From NCBI GenBank assembly GCA_964496275.1, contig CAZBYL010000078.1, positions 1 to 7,752 on the forward strand: a DNA stretch of 7,752 bases, in the 5' to 3' direction. This DNA is from CAZBYL01 sp964496275. Its GTDB lineage: Bacteria; Synergistota; Synergistia; Synergistales; Synergistaceae. Below are positions 1 to 6,076 of this stretch, piece by piece (the stretch's first letter is position 1; each line of letters starts with the position of its first letter). The notes beneath the pieces were generated by a model. That model saw only the letters and a list, made by a program, of their open reading frames with translations. It searched no databases and had not been told where the DNA came from. Position numbers and translations under genes: made by a program.

Positions 1-3
1 ATT

Positions 4-759
4 TTACTTCTTTGCAATCTCGTCCAGGCGTTTCTGTATTGTTGTTACTTCGTCGTTTACGGCTTTGAGCTGGGACTCAAGCGCGGCTTTGTCTTTGCGG
101 AGTTTTTCCAGGCGTTTGAGGAGTCTGTCTGTCTCAAAGCGTTCCGCTGCTTTGCCCTGGTAGAGTTTCTGCGGGTCGTCGTTGGCTACGTCCCAGAGGA
201 AGGTTACGTCTTTGCCTTCCAGTGTTGTGCTTATGCCGGAGTTTAGTTCCAGTCTCGCCGTTTTGATGCCTTTCAGTAAATCTTTGCCGGTCTTTTCGTC
301 ATATCTTGGGAAGTAGACCAGACCTTCTTTTTCTCCGGTAAACTTAAAGTTAAATCTTTTGTCGTAATCTTTGGGTGTGTATAGCTTGTTTCCGAGACGC
401 AGCTTAACCATAATATCAAACGGCCCCATGTACATTGTCGGCCCGTTGTTTACAAATTTTATCTGAACGGGTATGGAATCTTCAAGCTGCAAGGCTTTTA
501 AGAAATTATACTTATAATCGTCCATTTCTTGCTGCGTCCACATGTTTTTCTCTGCTTCGTTTTGTATTAAAGCTTCGATAAATTCAGCAGAATAGTAAGT
601 TGCCGTGATTGTAAGATTTGCGCCTTCCTTAGTTTGAAAGCTCCGTTCCTTTGACCAGCGGGACAAAATCGGCTGAAAGGCAGAAGCGTAGGATGCTGCT
701 GCAACCAAAAATACGAGAAGAGCTGCAAACATAAGCGATAGCACGTGTGACTTTTTCAT
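4..759 (-). CDS. Exported coiled-coil protein of unknown function (251 aa)
   Basis: I do not recognise the family. The protein opens with a classical signal peptide: MKK, a hydrophobic core at about residues 6-23, and a likely signal peptidase I site after Ala-Ser-Ala at 25-27. The mature protein should therefore be periplasmic or surface located. Residues 45-190 look like a mixed beta-rich domain, with the phrase VQIKFVNNGPTMYMGPFDI (98-116) reminiscent of an immunoglobulin-like extracellular fold. Residues 205-250 form a Lys/Glu-rich heptad helix with Leu at regular spacing (RLLKRLEKLRKDKAALE), a probable coiled coil. The ATG at 759 is preceded by GGAGG with a 9-nt gap, which supports this start. 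It lies downstream of the porin gene on the same strand, but a strong terminator separates them, so it is probably its own transcript. The 5' leader holds a long hairpin (800-834). Function is not assigned. Confidence 0.85.
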   Translation of the reverse strand: MKKSHVLSLMFAALLVFLVAAASYASAFQPILSRWSKERSFQTKEGANLTITATYYSAEFIEALIQNEAEKNMWTQQEMDDYKYNFLKALQLEDSIPVQIKFVNNGPTMYMGPFDIMVKLRLGNKLYTPKDYDKRFNFKFTGEKEGLVYFPRYDEKTGKDLLKGIKTARLELNSGISTTLEGKDVTFLWDVANDDPQKLYQGKAAERFETDRLLKRLEKLRKDKAALESQLKAVNDEVTTIQKRLDEIAKK

Positions 760-799
760 GTAGTTTATCCTCCATGTTTTTATCAGATTTATGTATTGC

Positions 800-834
800 T
801 TTGAAAAAAAACCATATCAAGGTTCTTTTTCAAA
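800..834 (-). promoter_or_regulatory. 14-bp-arm inverted repeat in the leader of the exported-protein gene
   Basis: The arms at 800-813 and 821-834 are TTTGAAAAAAAACC and GGTTCTTTTTCAAA. They pair at 13 of 14 positions around a 7-nt loop. Read on the minus strand, the structure follows the porin terminator and precedes the start at 759 by about 40 nt. The distal arm contains an eight-T run, so it could act as a weak terminator or attenuator. As DNA it could be an operator, since the minus strand carries TTGAAA and TTGATA promoter-like hexamers within it. The inverted repeat is seen directly; its role is inferred. Confidence 0.5.
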
Positions 835-850
835 GAGAGACATACTCTGA

Positions 851-881
851 AAAAAAGAGAGACCCAAAAGGGTCTCTCTTT
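851..881 (-). terminator. Rho-independent terminator of the porin gene
   Basis: A perfect 12-bp stem (854-865 with 870-881, AAAGAGAGACCC against GGGTCTCTCTTT) closes a 4-base loop. Read on the minus strand it runs straight into a T-rich tail (851-856). It lies 20 bp beyond the stop codon of the porin gene, so that gene is the likely client. Confidence 0.9.
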
Positions 882-900
882 GAGTTAAGCTGTTATCAGC

Positions 901-2262
901 TTAGAAGCTGACGTATGTACGGAAGCGAACGAGGTTCTCTTTGCCATTTAGGCCGTCTTTATTGCCACTGCCGTAGTCGATGTTGTCATATGCGAGCTGG
1001 AAGTTGATTGCCGGTGTGTACTGGTAAGCAACGCCTACTGTCCATGCCTTTGTATCATCAACGCCTGCTGCATCAAGGTCTGCATTGACGTAGCGGAGGA
1101 ATGAGCTCCACTTATCGTTCCACTTCTGGTCTGCACGGACAAACCAGAGTTTCATTGTGCCATCATTAGCTACGCGATTCTGGAGAAGGAATGAATTGCC
1201 ATCCCAGTCATAAGCGCCCTTACCTTCAGCCATCTGGTTACGGCTAAGGAAAGTATTGTCTTCCTGAGCGTATTCAATCCAGAGACCTGTGAACTTAAGA
1301 AGATCCTGTTTGATATTGAGCTGGGCTTTCCATGATTTCGGGCTGTCGTTTGTCAGCTTAGCAGCCTTGAACTCTTTGTTACCGTCGTAATTCTGCCAGT
1401 AGTAGATTCCCTGGAGTGTCACTGCCGGCGTGAAGTCGAATCCTGCGTACACGGAATAGGTATTAAGATTACCTACTTCAAGATCAGCGCTGGCCTGGTC
1501 GTCTTCGTTGAGCCAGTAAGCCATTGCACCTGCGCGGAACTTCTCGTTGAAATCTGCATGGAGGTTAAGAGCATAAAGCATATGTGTTCCTGCTGTAGCT
1601 TCGAAACCTGTGTTAGAGTTGCCTCCCAAAGCTGTCTCACGACCTACGATTGCCGTCGTCTTCAAAATACCAAACTGCTTCTGGAACTGGAAGCCGTATG
1701 TATCAAAGTCCGTAAATGTACCGTCATTTTCGCTGCCATGGTAGAAGCCAAGGTCACTCTCCCAGTCGAAGTTGAACTTACCAACGCGGAAGTTGATGTC
1801 ATAGGGAAGCTTCGTGTCAACGTAGAAACGTGAGAACACAAGCGCATCACCAGCTCCGTCACGGTCAATACGTGTCGTGAAGGACGTATTCTCGTCTATC
1901 TGCTTGCGAACCCAAAGGCGTGCGCGTGAAAGTGCAAACTTCTTTGTGTCCTTTGTTGCAGCACCAAGATAGTTGTTCTCGTCACCGTCATAGTTGCCGG
2001 CAAACTTTGCGTCGAAACGGAACTCACCGTTCAGTTTCCAGCCGCCGAGGTTGTCTTCGAGGACTGCTACGCGTTTGTCGATTTTGTCAACTTTCACGCC
2101 GAGTGCATCGAGTTCGTCTTTGAATTCCATGACGAGCTTCTTCAGCATTTCGAGGTCCTGTTTGCTTGCCTTCTCGGCATCAACCTTTGCAAGTGCGCGG
2201 GCTACGACGGAAGCTACTTCATAACGTGTTGCGGGCTGTGCACCCTTGAATGAAAAAAGCAT
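901..2262 (-). pseudogene. 5'-truncated SLH-domain outer-membrane porin (OmpM-like)
   Basis: Porins of this type span the outer membrane as a beta barrel and are tethered to peptidoglycan by an N-terminal SLH domain. Visible here are only the last part of an SLH domain (residues 4-25, SFKGAQPATRYEVASVVARA), a coiled coil (about 29-72, KQDLEMLKKLVMEFKDEL onward), and a barrel of about 380 residues. The barrel has alternating aromatic strands and ends in FRTYVSF, with the terminal Phe expected of a BAM substrate. Family members begin with a signal peptide and a complete SLH motif of the form ..GYPDGSFKG... Here the reading frame begins with Met-Leu-Phe just before SFKG. No Shine-Dalgarno sequence precedes 2262, and the DNA upstream turns abruptly AT-rich. 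I infer that the first 50 or so codons were lost to a rearrangement near 2250. The remaining 450 codons are open, so the loss is recent or the copy is kept as a silent cassette. A strong terminator follows. Confidence 0.8.
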
Positions 2263-2631
2263 ACTATATATTGTTCAAATTATGTTTGCAAATACAAATA
2301 GAGTGATTTTATAGTATTTGTGTGTATTAATATTATGTATATTATCTACAAATAGTAATATAAAGACTCGTGGTATTACACAAATGTCATACTCACAATT
2401 TTTAAAAATATACATAACCAGAGTGTATATATTGAATGTAAGATACATACAAAGTTTGTATTTTTGAATTTATAAATTACACATGCATTACACGAATATG
2501 ACGTTTTTGACTTTATAAATTTGAGTGCGTACATTGGACACGTTGGGGGCTTTTCTTGTTCTTGAATGTTTCTCAGACTGAACAAATTCAAAAAATCACA
2601 GTCAAAAATAAGCTTTCGTATGTAAAACAAC
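2263..2631. other. AT-rich intergenic island with no credible gene
   Basis: By my count GC is only about 22% across 2281-2520, far below the flanking genes. It begins just where homology to the porin N-terminus stops and ends at the terminal repeat of the MITE-like element. It contains short imperfect repeats, such as TTTATAAATT twice and related ATTACAC..AAT motifs near 2375 and 2490. One minus-strand frame (2376-2630) is open but needs a TTG start, has no ribosome binding site and resembles no family. I see no transposase remnant and no tRNA. Confidence 0.7.
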
Positions 2632-2888
2632 GCCTCTAAAGCCTTCCCCTAGGGGAAGGTGGCGGCGGATGCTTTTCCGACGACGGATGAGGGTGCTTTT
2701 GACTTTTAGGTTTTTGGGGGTTTGATTTCCGGTAAAAATGCAAAAACAAGGTCAAGAGCACCCCTCATCCGTCTGCGGAAGTCCGCCCGCAGCCACCTTC
2801 TGGATGTAACAACCAGCCGATTCGCACAAAACGCAAAATCACCATTTTGGCTCTCTGGCCGCCCACAAAGTGGGGAGGCTTTAGAGGC
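2632..2888. mobile_element. MITE-like fold-back element, copy 1 (complete)
   Basis: A 257-bp non-coding element with near-perfect terminal inverted repeats: GCCTCTAAAGCCTTCCCC at 2632-2649 and its complement, one base shorter, at 2872-2888. Just inside the left end is the perfect 18-bp palindrome CCTTCCCCTAGGGGAAGG (2642-2659). Longer imperfect arms (2656-2703 and 2751-2799) share the blocks GGTGGC, GGATGAGGG and TGCT.TTGAC and would fold into one long hairpin with a loop of about 47 nt. Possible flanking duplication: AAAACAAC on the left and AAAATCAAC on the right. No open frame in it looks coded, so mobility would need a transposase in trans. A second copy in the same orientation lies at 6246-6480. 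The repeat and inverted ends are seen; mobility is inferred. Confidence 0.8.
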
Positions 2889-2894
2889 AAAATC

Positions 2895-2913
2895 AACGGC
2901 ACACGCCGTTTTT
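2895..2913 (-). terminator. Possible terminator at the end of the phage-like operon
   Basis: A 6-bp stem (AACGGC 2895-2900 with GCCGTT 2905-2910) encloses ACAC. On the plus strand it is followed by TTT, and on the minus strand by GATTTT. It lies about 150 bp past the stop of the zinc-ribbon gene, so it may end that operon or act in both directions. The stem is short. I see no other feature in 2914-3061. Confidence 0.35.
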
Positions 2914-3061
2914 CAGTGGTTTCTGCCCACCGCTTGCCAACTCTCCATATTTGATTGTAATAGATTGGGAACTTGCTGATAAAAGCGGAACTCGGAAAAG
3001 TAATTGCCCCGGATATTTGTTCATCGGCTTGCGGATTTTCCGTTACAGCCTTACTTTACCC

Positions 3062-3274
3062 CTACAGGATCGATACCACTTTTTCCTGTACTTTGATTCT
3101 TACTTCTGTTTCTTCCTCTTCGGATGTGTCAAAAGAATCCGGAATTTTATTGTTTAGCGGGGGATTGTAATTGCCGCATTCGGGGCATTTCCAGATGTCG
3201 TATTGGACTGTCATAAGAGTACTTTCGTCTGTTATTCTTTTTCCGCAGTGGTCACAGGTTATGAACAGCAGCAT
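3062..3274 (-). CDS. Small zinc-ribbon protein (70 aa)
   Basis: The N-terminal half is a four-cysteine zinc ribbon: Cys7-x2-Cys10 (CDHC) and Cys30-x2-Cys33 (CPEC), separated by a short beta-hairpin-like stretch. The C-terminal half is hydrophilic, with an acidic run at 52-58. Such proteins bind zinc and often act in nucleic-acid or protein contacts, but no specific role can be assigned. The ATG at 3274 is preceded by AGGAG at 3282-3286 with a 7-8 nt gap. That ribosome binding site lies inside the last codons of the upstream gene, whose stop is only 2 bp away, so this is the third gene of a coupled operon. Similar small zinc ribbons are common in early regions of phages. Confidence 0.75.
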   Translation of the reverse strand: MLLFITCDHCGKRITDESTLMTVQYDIWKCPECGNYNPPLNNKIPDSFDTSEEEETEVRIKVQEKVVSIL

Positions 3275-3276
3275 CT

Positions 3277-4020
3277 TTATTCTCCTTCCGTATCACAGGT
3301 ATATCGTTTGCCGAAGAGCCTCTCATAGAGTTTTTCCGCGTATTCTTCCGCGCTTTCTTTCGGCGGGGCGAAGACTTTTTTCAGTCCGTAGCCTCCTGCT
3401 TCTGTTTTGGCTATGGTCTTCTCTTTGATGAGAAAGTCAAAGTTTGGTTTCCAATTTTGCGGGTTTTTACCCATAAGCCACGGTGACATTTTTATTTTTT
3501 GAAAGTATTCCCGCCACCATTCCGCTCGTTGGAGGTGCGGCATTTTTTGTATCAAAAGAGCAAATTTTTCTATGTCGTATTTTGTTGGTTTTATCGGTTT
3601 TTTCAGCTCCGGTAATATCTTGGAAAATATTGCTGTCACTGTGTTTAACATAGCTTCCGTATCTGCTGTGGGTGGTTTCGGATTGCAGCCACTCCGTTCC
3701 GTGATCGACGGCACGGACGGAGTGTTCCTCTCAGGCGGAACAGCTAAATTCTGTTTTTCTCTTACTGTCACTGAATAAACGGCTTTTTCGTTATGTCTGT
3801 TTGTCTCATACATCTTTATTTGCCCTTTCTGCTTTAGATTTTTTAAATTTCTACATAATGTGCTTCTTGAAAATGTTGTCGCTTTTGAGAGCTCTGTCAG
3901 AGAGACGGAGCATTGCATATCCTTTGTGCTTTTAAGCATCACAGATGCGAGAATGACCTTTTCTATGGGATTAAGGGAGCTGTCTGCCAAAACGTGTTTG
4001 ATGCTATTATTAAGTTTCAT
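3277..4020 (-). CDS. Helix-turn-helix replication-initiation-like protein of phage type (247 aa)
   Basis: Residues 15-85 form a winged helix-turn-helix (VSLTELSKATTFSRSTLCRN at 39-58, then a wing at 65-86). A Pro/Ser-rich linker of about 45 residues follows. The C-terminal domain (about 145-212) holds WWREYFQKIKMSPWLMGKN and WKPNFDFLIKE. This is the W..YF..I..S.[FW]LMG....WK..FD[FW]L signature common in phage replication proteins and DnaD/replisome-organiser-like proteins. Known members bind an origin and help load the helicase; I infer the same here but no origin is proven. The start ATG overlaps the stop of the metallopeptidase gene (ATGA, 4017-4020), which indicates translational coupling. 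An alternative is a phage transcription regulator with an accessory domain. Confidence 0.7.
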   Translation of the reverse strand: MKLNNSIKHVLADSSLNPIEKVILASVMLKSTKDMQCSVSLTELSKATTFSRSTLCRNLKNLKQKGQIKMYETNRHNEKAVYSVTVREKQNLAVPPERNTPSVPSITERSGCNPKPPTADTEAMLNTVTAIFSKILPELKKPIKPTKYDIEKFALLIQKMPHLQRAEWWREYFQKIKMSPWLMGKNPQNWKPNFDFLIKEKTIAKTEAGGYGLKKVFAPPKESAEEYAEKLYERLFGKRYTCDTEGE

Positions 4021-4472
4021 GGCAGCTCGCCTCTTTTTAAGACCTCTTGTGTCACATCGGGAAGAGCCTGACCGTCAGACTCCCAATCGCCGTACTTCAT
4101 AAGCTCCTGCCAATCGTCATAGTCGTGGTATGGGCAGAGCTTTATATCATCCGTCTCTTTGGTTTTATATATGTGGCGCAATTCATGATAGAGCAGAGCC
4201 TTCACCTGTTCCGGCGTCATAGTGTTTAAATTACGTTCGCGCAGTTTGATTATGCAGTCATACCTTTTGCCGCTTAGCTGATAGATGATATCTCTGTTCA
4301 TTGAGTTTATAGGGAAGACCGCCGAACCGCTGTATGGATGGGGAGGAGACTCTCTGTCCAACAGAAAAAGTATCCTTGATGTATCTATATCCAGCATCTG
4401 CCGCGAAACAATTCTGTCAGCGATCTGTCTGAAAGGCTCTGCAATGGTGTTTTTCGAAAAGTCGTATGTCAT
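4017..4472 (-). CDS. Putative phage-type zinc metallopeptidase (151 aa)
   Basis: The central helix YHELRHI carries the HExxH zinc site (His96, Glu97, His100). A second conserved patch follows, CPYHDYDDWQELMKYG (113-128), whose His116-Asp117 probably supplies the remaining ligand. This pattern fits the small putative phage metallopeptidase family (PF18894-like), in which an HD..[DE]F or HD..DW motif lies about 15-20 residues after HExxH. The full protein is visible and of normal length. No signal peptide is present, so it should act in the cytoplasm; the substrate is unknown. The ATG at 4472 has an excellent ribosome binding site (AAGAGGAG, complement of 4479-4486, 6 nt away). It is the first gene of the minus-strand operon and diverges from hipBA across a 193-bp gap containing two palindromes. 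Confidence 0.75.
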   Translation of the reverse strand: MTYDFSKNTIAEPFRQIADRIVSRQMLDIDTSRILFLLDRESPPHPYSGSAVFPINSMNRDIIYQLSGKRYDCIIKLRERNLNTMTPEQVKALLYHELRHIYKTKETDDIKLCPYHDYDDWQELMKYGDWESDGQALPDVTQEVLKRGELP

Positions 4473-4495
4473 GTAATTCTCCTCTTGGGTAACGT

Positions 4496-4527
4496 ATTGT
4501 ATGTGTTAAGGATAACATATAGTTATC
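4496..4527 (-). promoter_or_regulatory. Palindromic operator and -10 box of the phage-like operon
   Basis: GATAACATATAGTTATC (4511-4527) is a perfect 6-bp inverted repeat with a 5-bp spacer. On the minus strand it is followed 9 bp later by TACAAT (complement of 4496-4501), a good -10 box about 8 nt ahead of the ribosome binding site. The palindrome would cover the -35 region, for which no good hexamer is seen. It therefore looks like a binding site for an activator or repressor. The operon's own helix-turn-helix protein and HipB are candidates. Confidence 0.45.
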
Positions 4528-4582
4528 ATATGTGCAAGAGAATAAAATGTTGCCACAGTTTGCCGTCGTTTGCCCTTTCCCC

Positions 4583-4605
4583 CACTGCTCAACCACTGCC
4601 CAACG
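4583..4605. repeat. Tandem 11-bp repeat, left partner of an inverted pair flanking hipBA
   Basis: Two adjoining 11-bp units, CACTGCTCAAC and CACTGCCCAAC, differ at one base. The reverse complement of 6217-6239 reads as the same double unit, with only C/T and A/G differences (18 of 23 bases identical). The two arrays therefore face each other around hipBA. The spacing of one helical turn suits a protein-bound array, but the function is unknown. Confidence 0.5.
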
Positions 4606-4629
4606 ATTCTTCTAATATATTATCTAAAA

Positions 4630-4658
4630 TTGACTAATATTGCATAAATAGCTAAAAT
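4630..4658 (+). promoter_or_regulatory. hipBA promoter
   Basis: TTGACT (4630-4635) and TAAAAT (4653-4658) are separated by the ideal 17 bp. The expected transcription start is about 4664-4666, on or beside the ATG at 4666. The antitoxin mRNA would then have almost no leader, in keeping with the lack of any Shine-Dalgarno sequence here. Confidence 0.65.
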
Positions 4659-4665
4659 GTTAGCT
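4650..4665. promoter_or_regulatory. Probable HipB operator (palindrome over the -10 box)
   Basis: AGCTAAAATGTTAGCT has perfect 6-bp arms (AGCTAA/TTAGCT) around 4 bp. It covers the -10 box and the predicted transcription start, so a bound dimer would block RNA polymerase. HipB-type antitoxins are known to repress their own operon by binding palindromes in the promoter. The assignment to this HipB is inferred from position. Confidence 0.6.
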
Positions 4666-4950
4666 ATGAATATTTCATTTTTGAATCGTAAAAGTGTGAC
4701 TGAGATTGCTTTAGATTTGGCTGCCAATGTTCGTGCCCGCAGGAAGGAGAGGAAATTAACTCAAGTCGGGCTTGCCAAGGCGTCAGGGGTCAGTCTTGGG
4801 TCGCTTAAGAGGTTTGAGAACAGCGGTGAGATAGCTCTTATGTCTCTTCTTCGCATTGCTGTTGTGTTGGAGAGCGAGGACGAATTTTTGTCCCTTTTCA
4901 CCGGAAAATATTATCGGTCTATTGAGGATGTTATCAATGAGAGAGGTTAA
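4666..4950 (+). CDS. hipB: HipB-type antitoxin, XRE-family helix-turn-helix (94 aa)
   Basis: This is the antitoxin partner of the following HipA kinase. Residues 16-62 form an XRE/Cro-type five-helix DNA-binding domain (RKERKLTQVGLAKASGVSLG and LKRFENSGEI), and the C-terminal tail ends in YYRSIEDVINERG. The tail form RSI.DVI is frequent in antitoxins paired with shorter HipA proteins. The likely role is to bind and neutralise HipA and to repress the operon through the palindrome at 4650-4665. The chosen start is the ATG at 4666. An in-frame ATG at 4657 would add three residues, but it lies inside the predicted -10 box and operator. Neither has a Shine-Dalgarno sequence, so translation may be leaderless. 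The gene overlaps hipA by 14 bp. Confidence 0.85.
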   Translation: MNISFLNRKSVTEIALDLAANVRARRKERKLTQVGLAKASGVSLGSLKRFENSGEIALMSLLRIAVVLESEDEFLSLFTGKYYRSIEDVINERG

Positions 4951-6076
4951 ATTTCTGAATGTAAAGTTTAATGGTCTGCCGGTGGGGAAGGTCGCAGAGA
5001 CCGGCAAAGGGTTGGTCGCCTTTGAGTACGATGGTGCGTGGCTTATTAACGGGTTTTCGATCAGCCCGTTCAGTCTGCCGCTCAGAGCCGGTGTTTTTGT
5101 GCCTAAAAGTTGGGAGCCCTTTGAAGGAATGTTCGGCGTATTTTCTGACTCGCTTCCGGATGGCTGGGGACGTCTTCTTGTTGATAGAATGTTGGCAAAG
5201 AACGGCTTTTTGCCTCGCAGTATTGTGCCGCTTCAGCGCCTTGCTATTGTCGGTGCAAGCGGAATGGGGGCATTAACCTACGAACCTGAATATGTTTTTG
5301 AGAATACAGAAGGGGAGAGAAATTGGGACGTGCTTTCTCAGGAGTGCGGAAAGATTTTAAGAAGTGAGTATTCCGATAATCTTGACTCTCTCTTTAAGCT
5401 CGGCGGTTCCTCGGGCGGGGCAAGACCGAAGATTCTGACGGAACTTGACGGTGATGAGTGGATGATAAAATTTCCATCATCACATGACGCTCCAAACGCC
5501 GGTGAGTCTGAATACCGATATTCAATAGCAGCGAGGGAATGCGGCATAGAAATGCCGGAGACTCGGCTCTTTGCTTCCAATCTCTGTTCGGGGTACTTTG
5601 GAGTGAGGAGGTTTGATATTCTGCATTGTGAGAATTCAAAAAAACGCATACACACGGCCTCCGTAAGTGCTTTATTGGAATCTTCGCACCGCATCCCAAA
5701 CCTTGATTATAATGATCTGATGAAGCTGACACTGGTGCTTACAAGGGATTTTGGTGCTGTCGAGAAAATGTTCCGCCTGATGTGTTTTAATGTGTTCGCG
5801 CACAATAGGGATGACCACTCAAAGAATTTTTCCTTTGTTTTTGACGAAGCGAACCGAAGATGGTCTCTTTCTCCCGCTTATGATCTAACCTACAGCGATT
5901 CTGTGGGCGGAGAACATGCGACAACCGTTGACGGAGAGGGGCGTAATCCGGATATCCGCAACATTCTGTCTGTCGCACGCAAGATAGGTATAAATGAGAG
6001 AAAGGCAAAAATTATTGCGGCGGATATTAAGGAAATAGCTCAAACACTGCTTTGTGATGTTGGCAGACAACACTAG
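4937..6076 (+). CDS. hipA: HipA-family serine/threonine kinase toxin (379 aa)
   Basis: HipA kinases phosphorylate aminoacyl-tRNA synthetases (GltX in E. coli) or other targets, arresting growth and producing persister cells. The target here cannot be read from sequence. The N-terminal HipA subdomain covers about residues 5-110 (VFSDSLPDGWGRLLVDRM at 68-85). The Gly/Ser-rich nucleotide loop GGSSGGARPK is at 156-165 and the ATP lysine is probably Lys178 in MIKFPS. The catalytic loop HNRDDHSKNFSF (289-300) supplies Asp292 and Asn297, and LSPAYDLT (311-318) supplies the metal-binding Asp316. All key residues are present, so the toxin looks active. The start at 4937 is chosen because it overlaps the end of hipB by 14 bp and has TGAGG 9 nt before it. 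An upstream in-frame ATG at 4856 would read through the middle of hipB. At 379 residues it is shorter than E. coli HipA (about 440) but normal for the wider family. Confidence 0.92.
   Translation: MREVKFLNVKFNGLPVGKVAETGKGLVAFEYDGAWLINGFSISPFSLPLRAGVFVPKSWEPFEGMFGVFSDSLPDGWGRLLVDRMLAKNGFLPRSIVPLQRLAIVGASGMGALTYEPEYVFENTEGERNWDVLSQECGKILRSEYSDNLDSLFKLGGSSGGARPKILTELDGDEWMIKFPSSHDAPNAGESEYRYSIAARECGIEMPETRLFASNLCSGYFGVRRFDILHCENSKKRIHTASVSALLESSHRIPNLDYNDLMKLTLVLTRDFGAVEKMFRLMCFNVFAHNRDDHSKNFSFVFDEANRRWSLSPAYDLTYSDSVGGEHATTVDGEGRNPDIRNILSVARKIGINERKAKIIAADIKEIAQTLLCDVGRQH

Noticed and set aside
1558..2224. Plus-strand open frames opposite the porin
   Set aside because: They are shadows of the porin reading frame, with Ser/Arg-rich translations and no start signals.
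2376..2630. 84-codon minus-strand open frame in the AT-rich island
   Set aside because: It needs a TTG start, has no ribosome binding site, and its composition simply mirrors AT-rich DNA; no family resemblance.
2722..2979. Plus-strand open frame across MITE-like copy 1, similar in translation to one at 6257-6508
   Set aside because: The shared peptide (such as VTTSRFAQNAK) comes from the repeated DNA element, not from a gene. Neither has a ribosome binding site, and the similarity ends with the repeat.
2890..3024. 44-codon minus-strand frame starting at the ATG complement of 3022-3024
   Set aside because: No ribosome binding site and no recognisable motif; it ends in the hairpin at 2895-2910.
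4856..4936. N-terminal extension of HipA from an upstream ATG
   Set aside because: It would read an alternate frame through hipB's DNA, and the family N-terminus aligns with the Met at 4937.
5338..5732. Overlapping minus-strand frames inside hipA
   Set aside because: They are antisense to a gene with all kinase motifs and have no ribosome binding sites.
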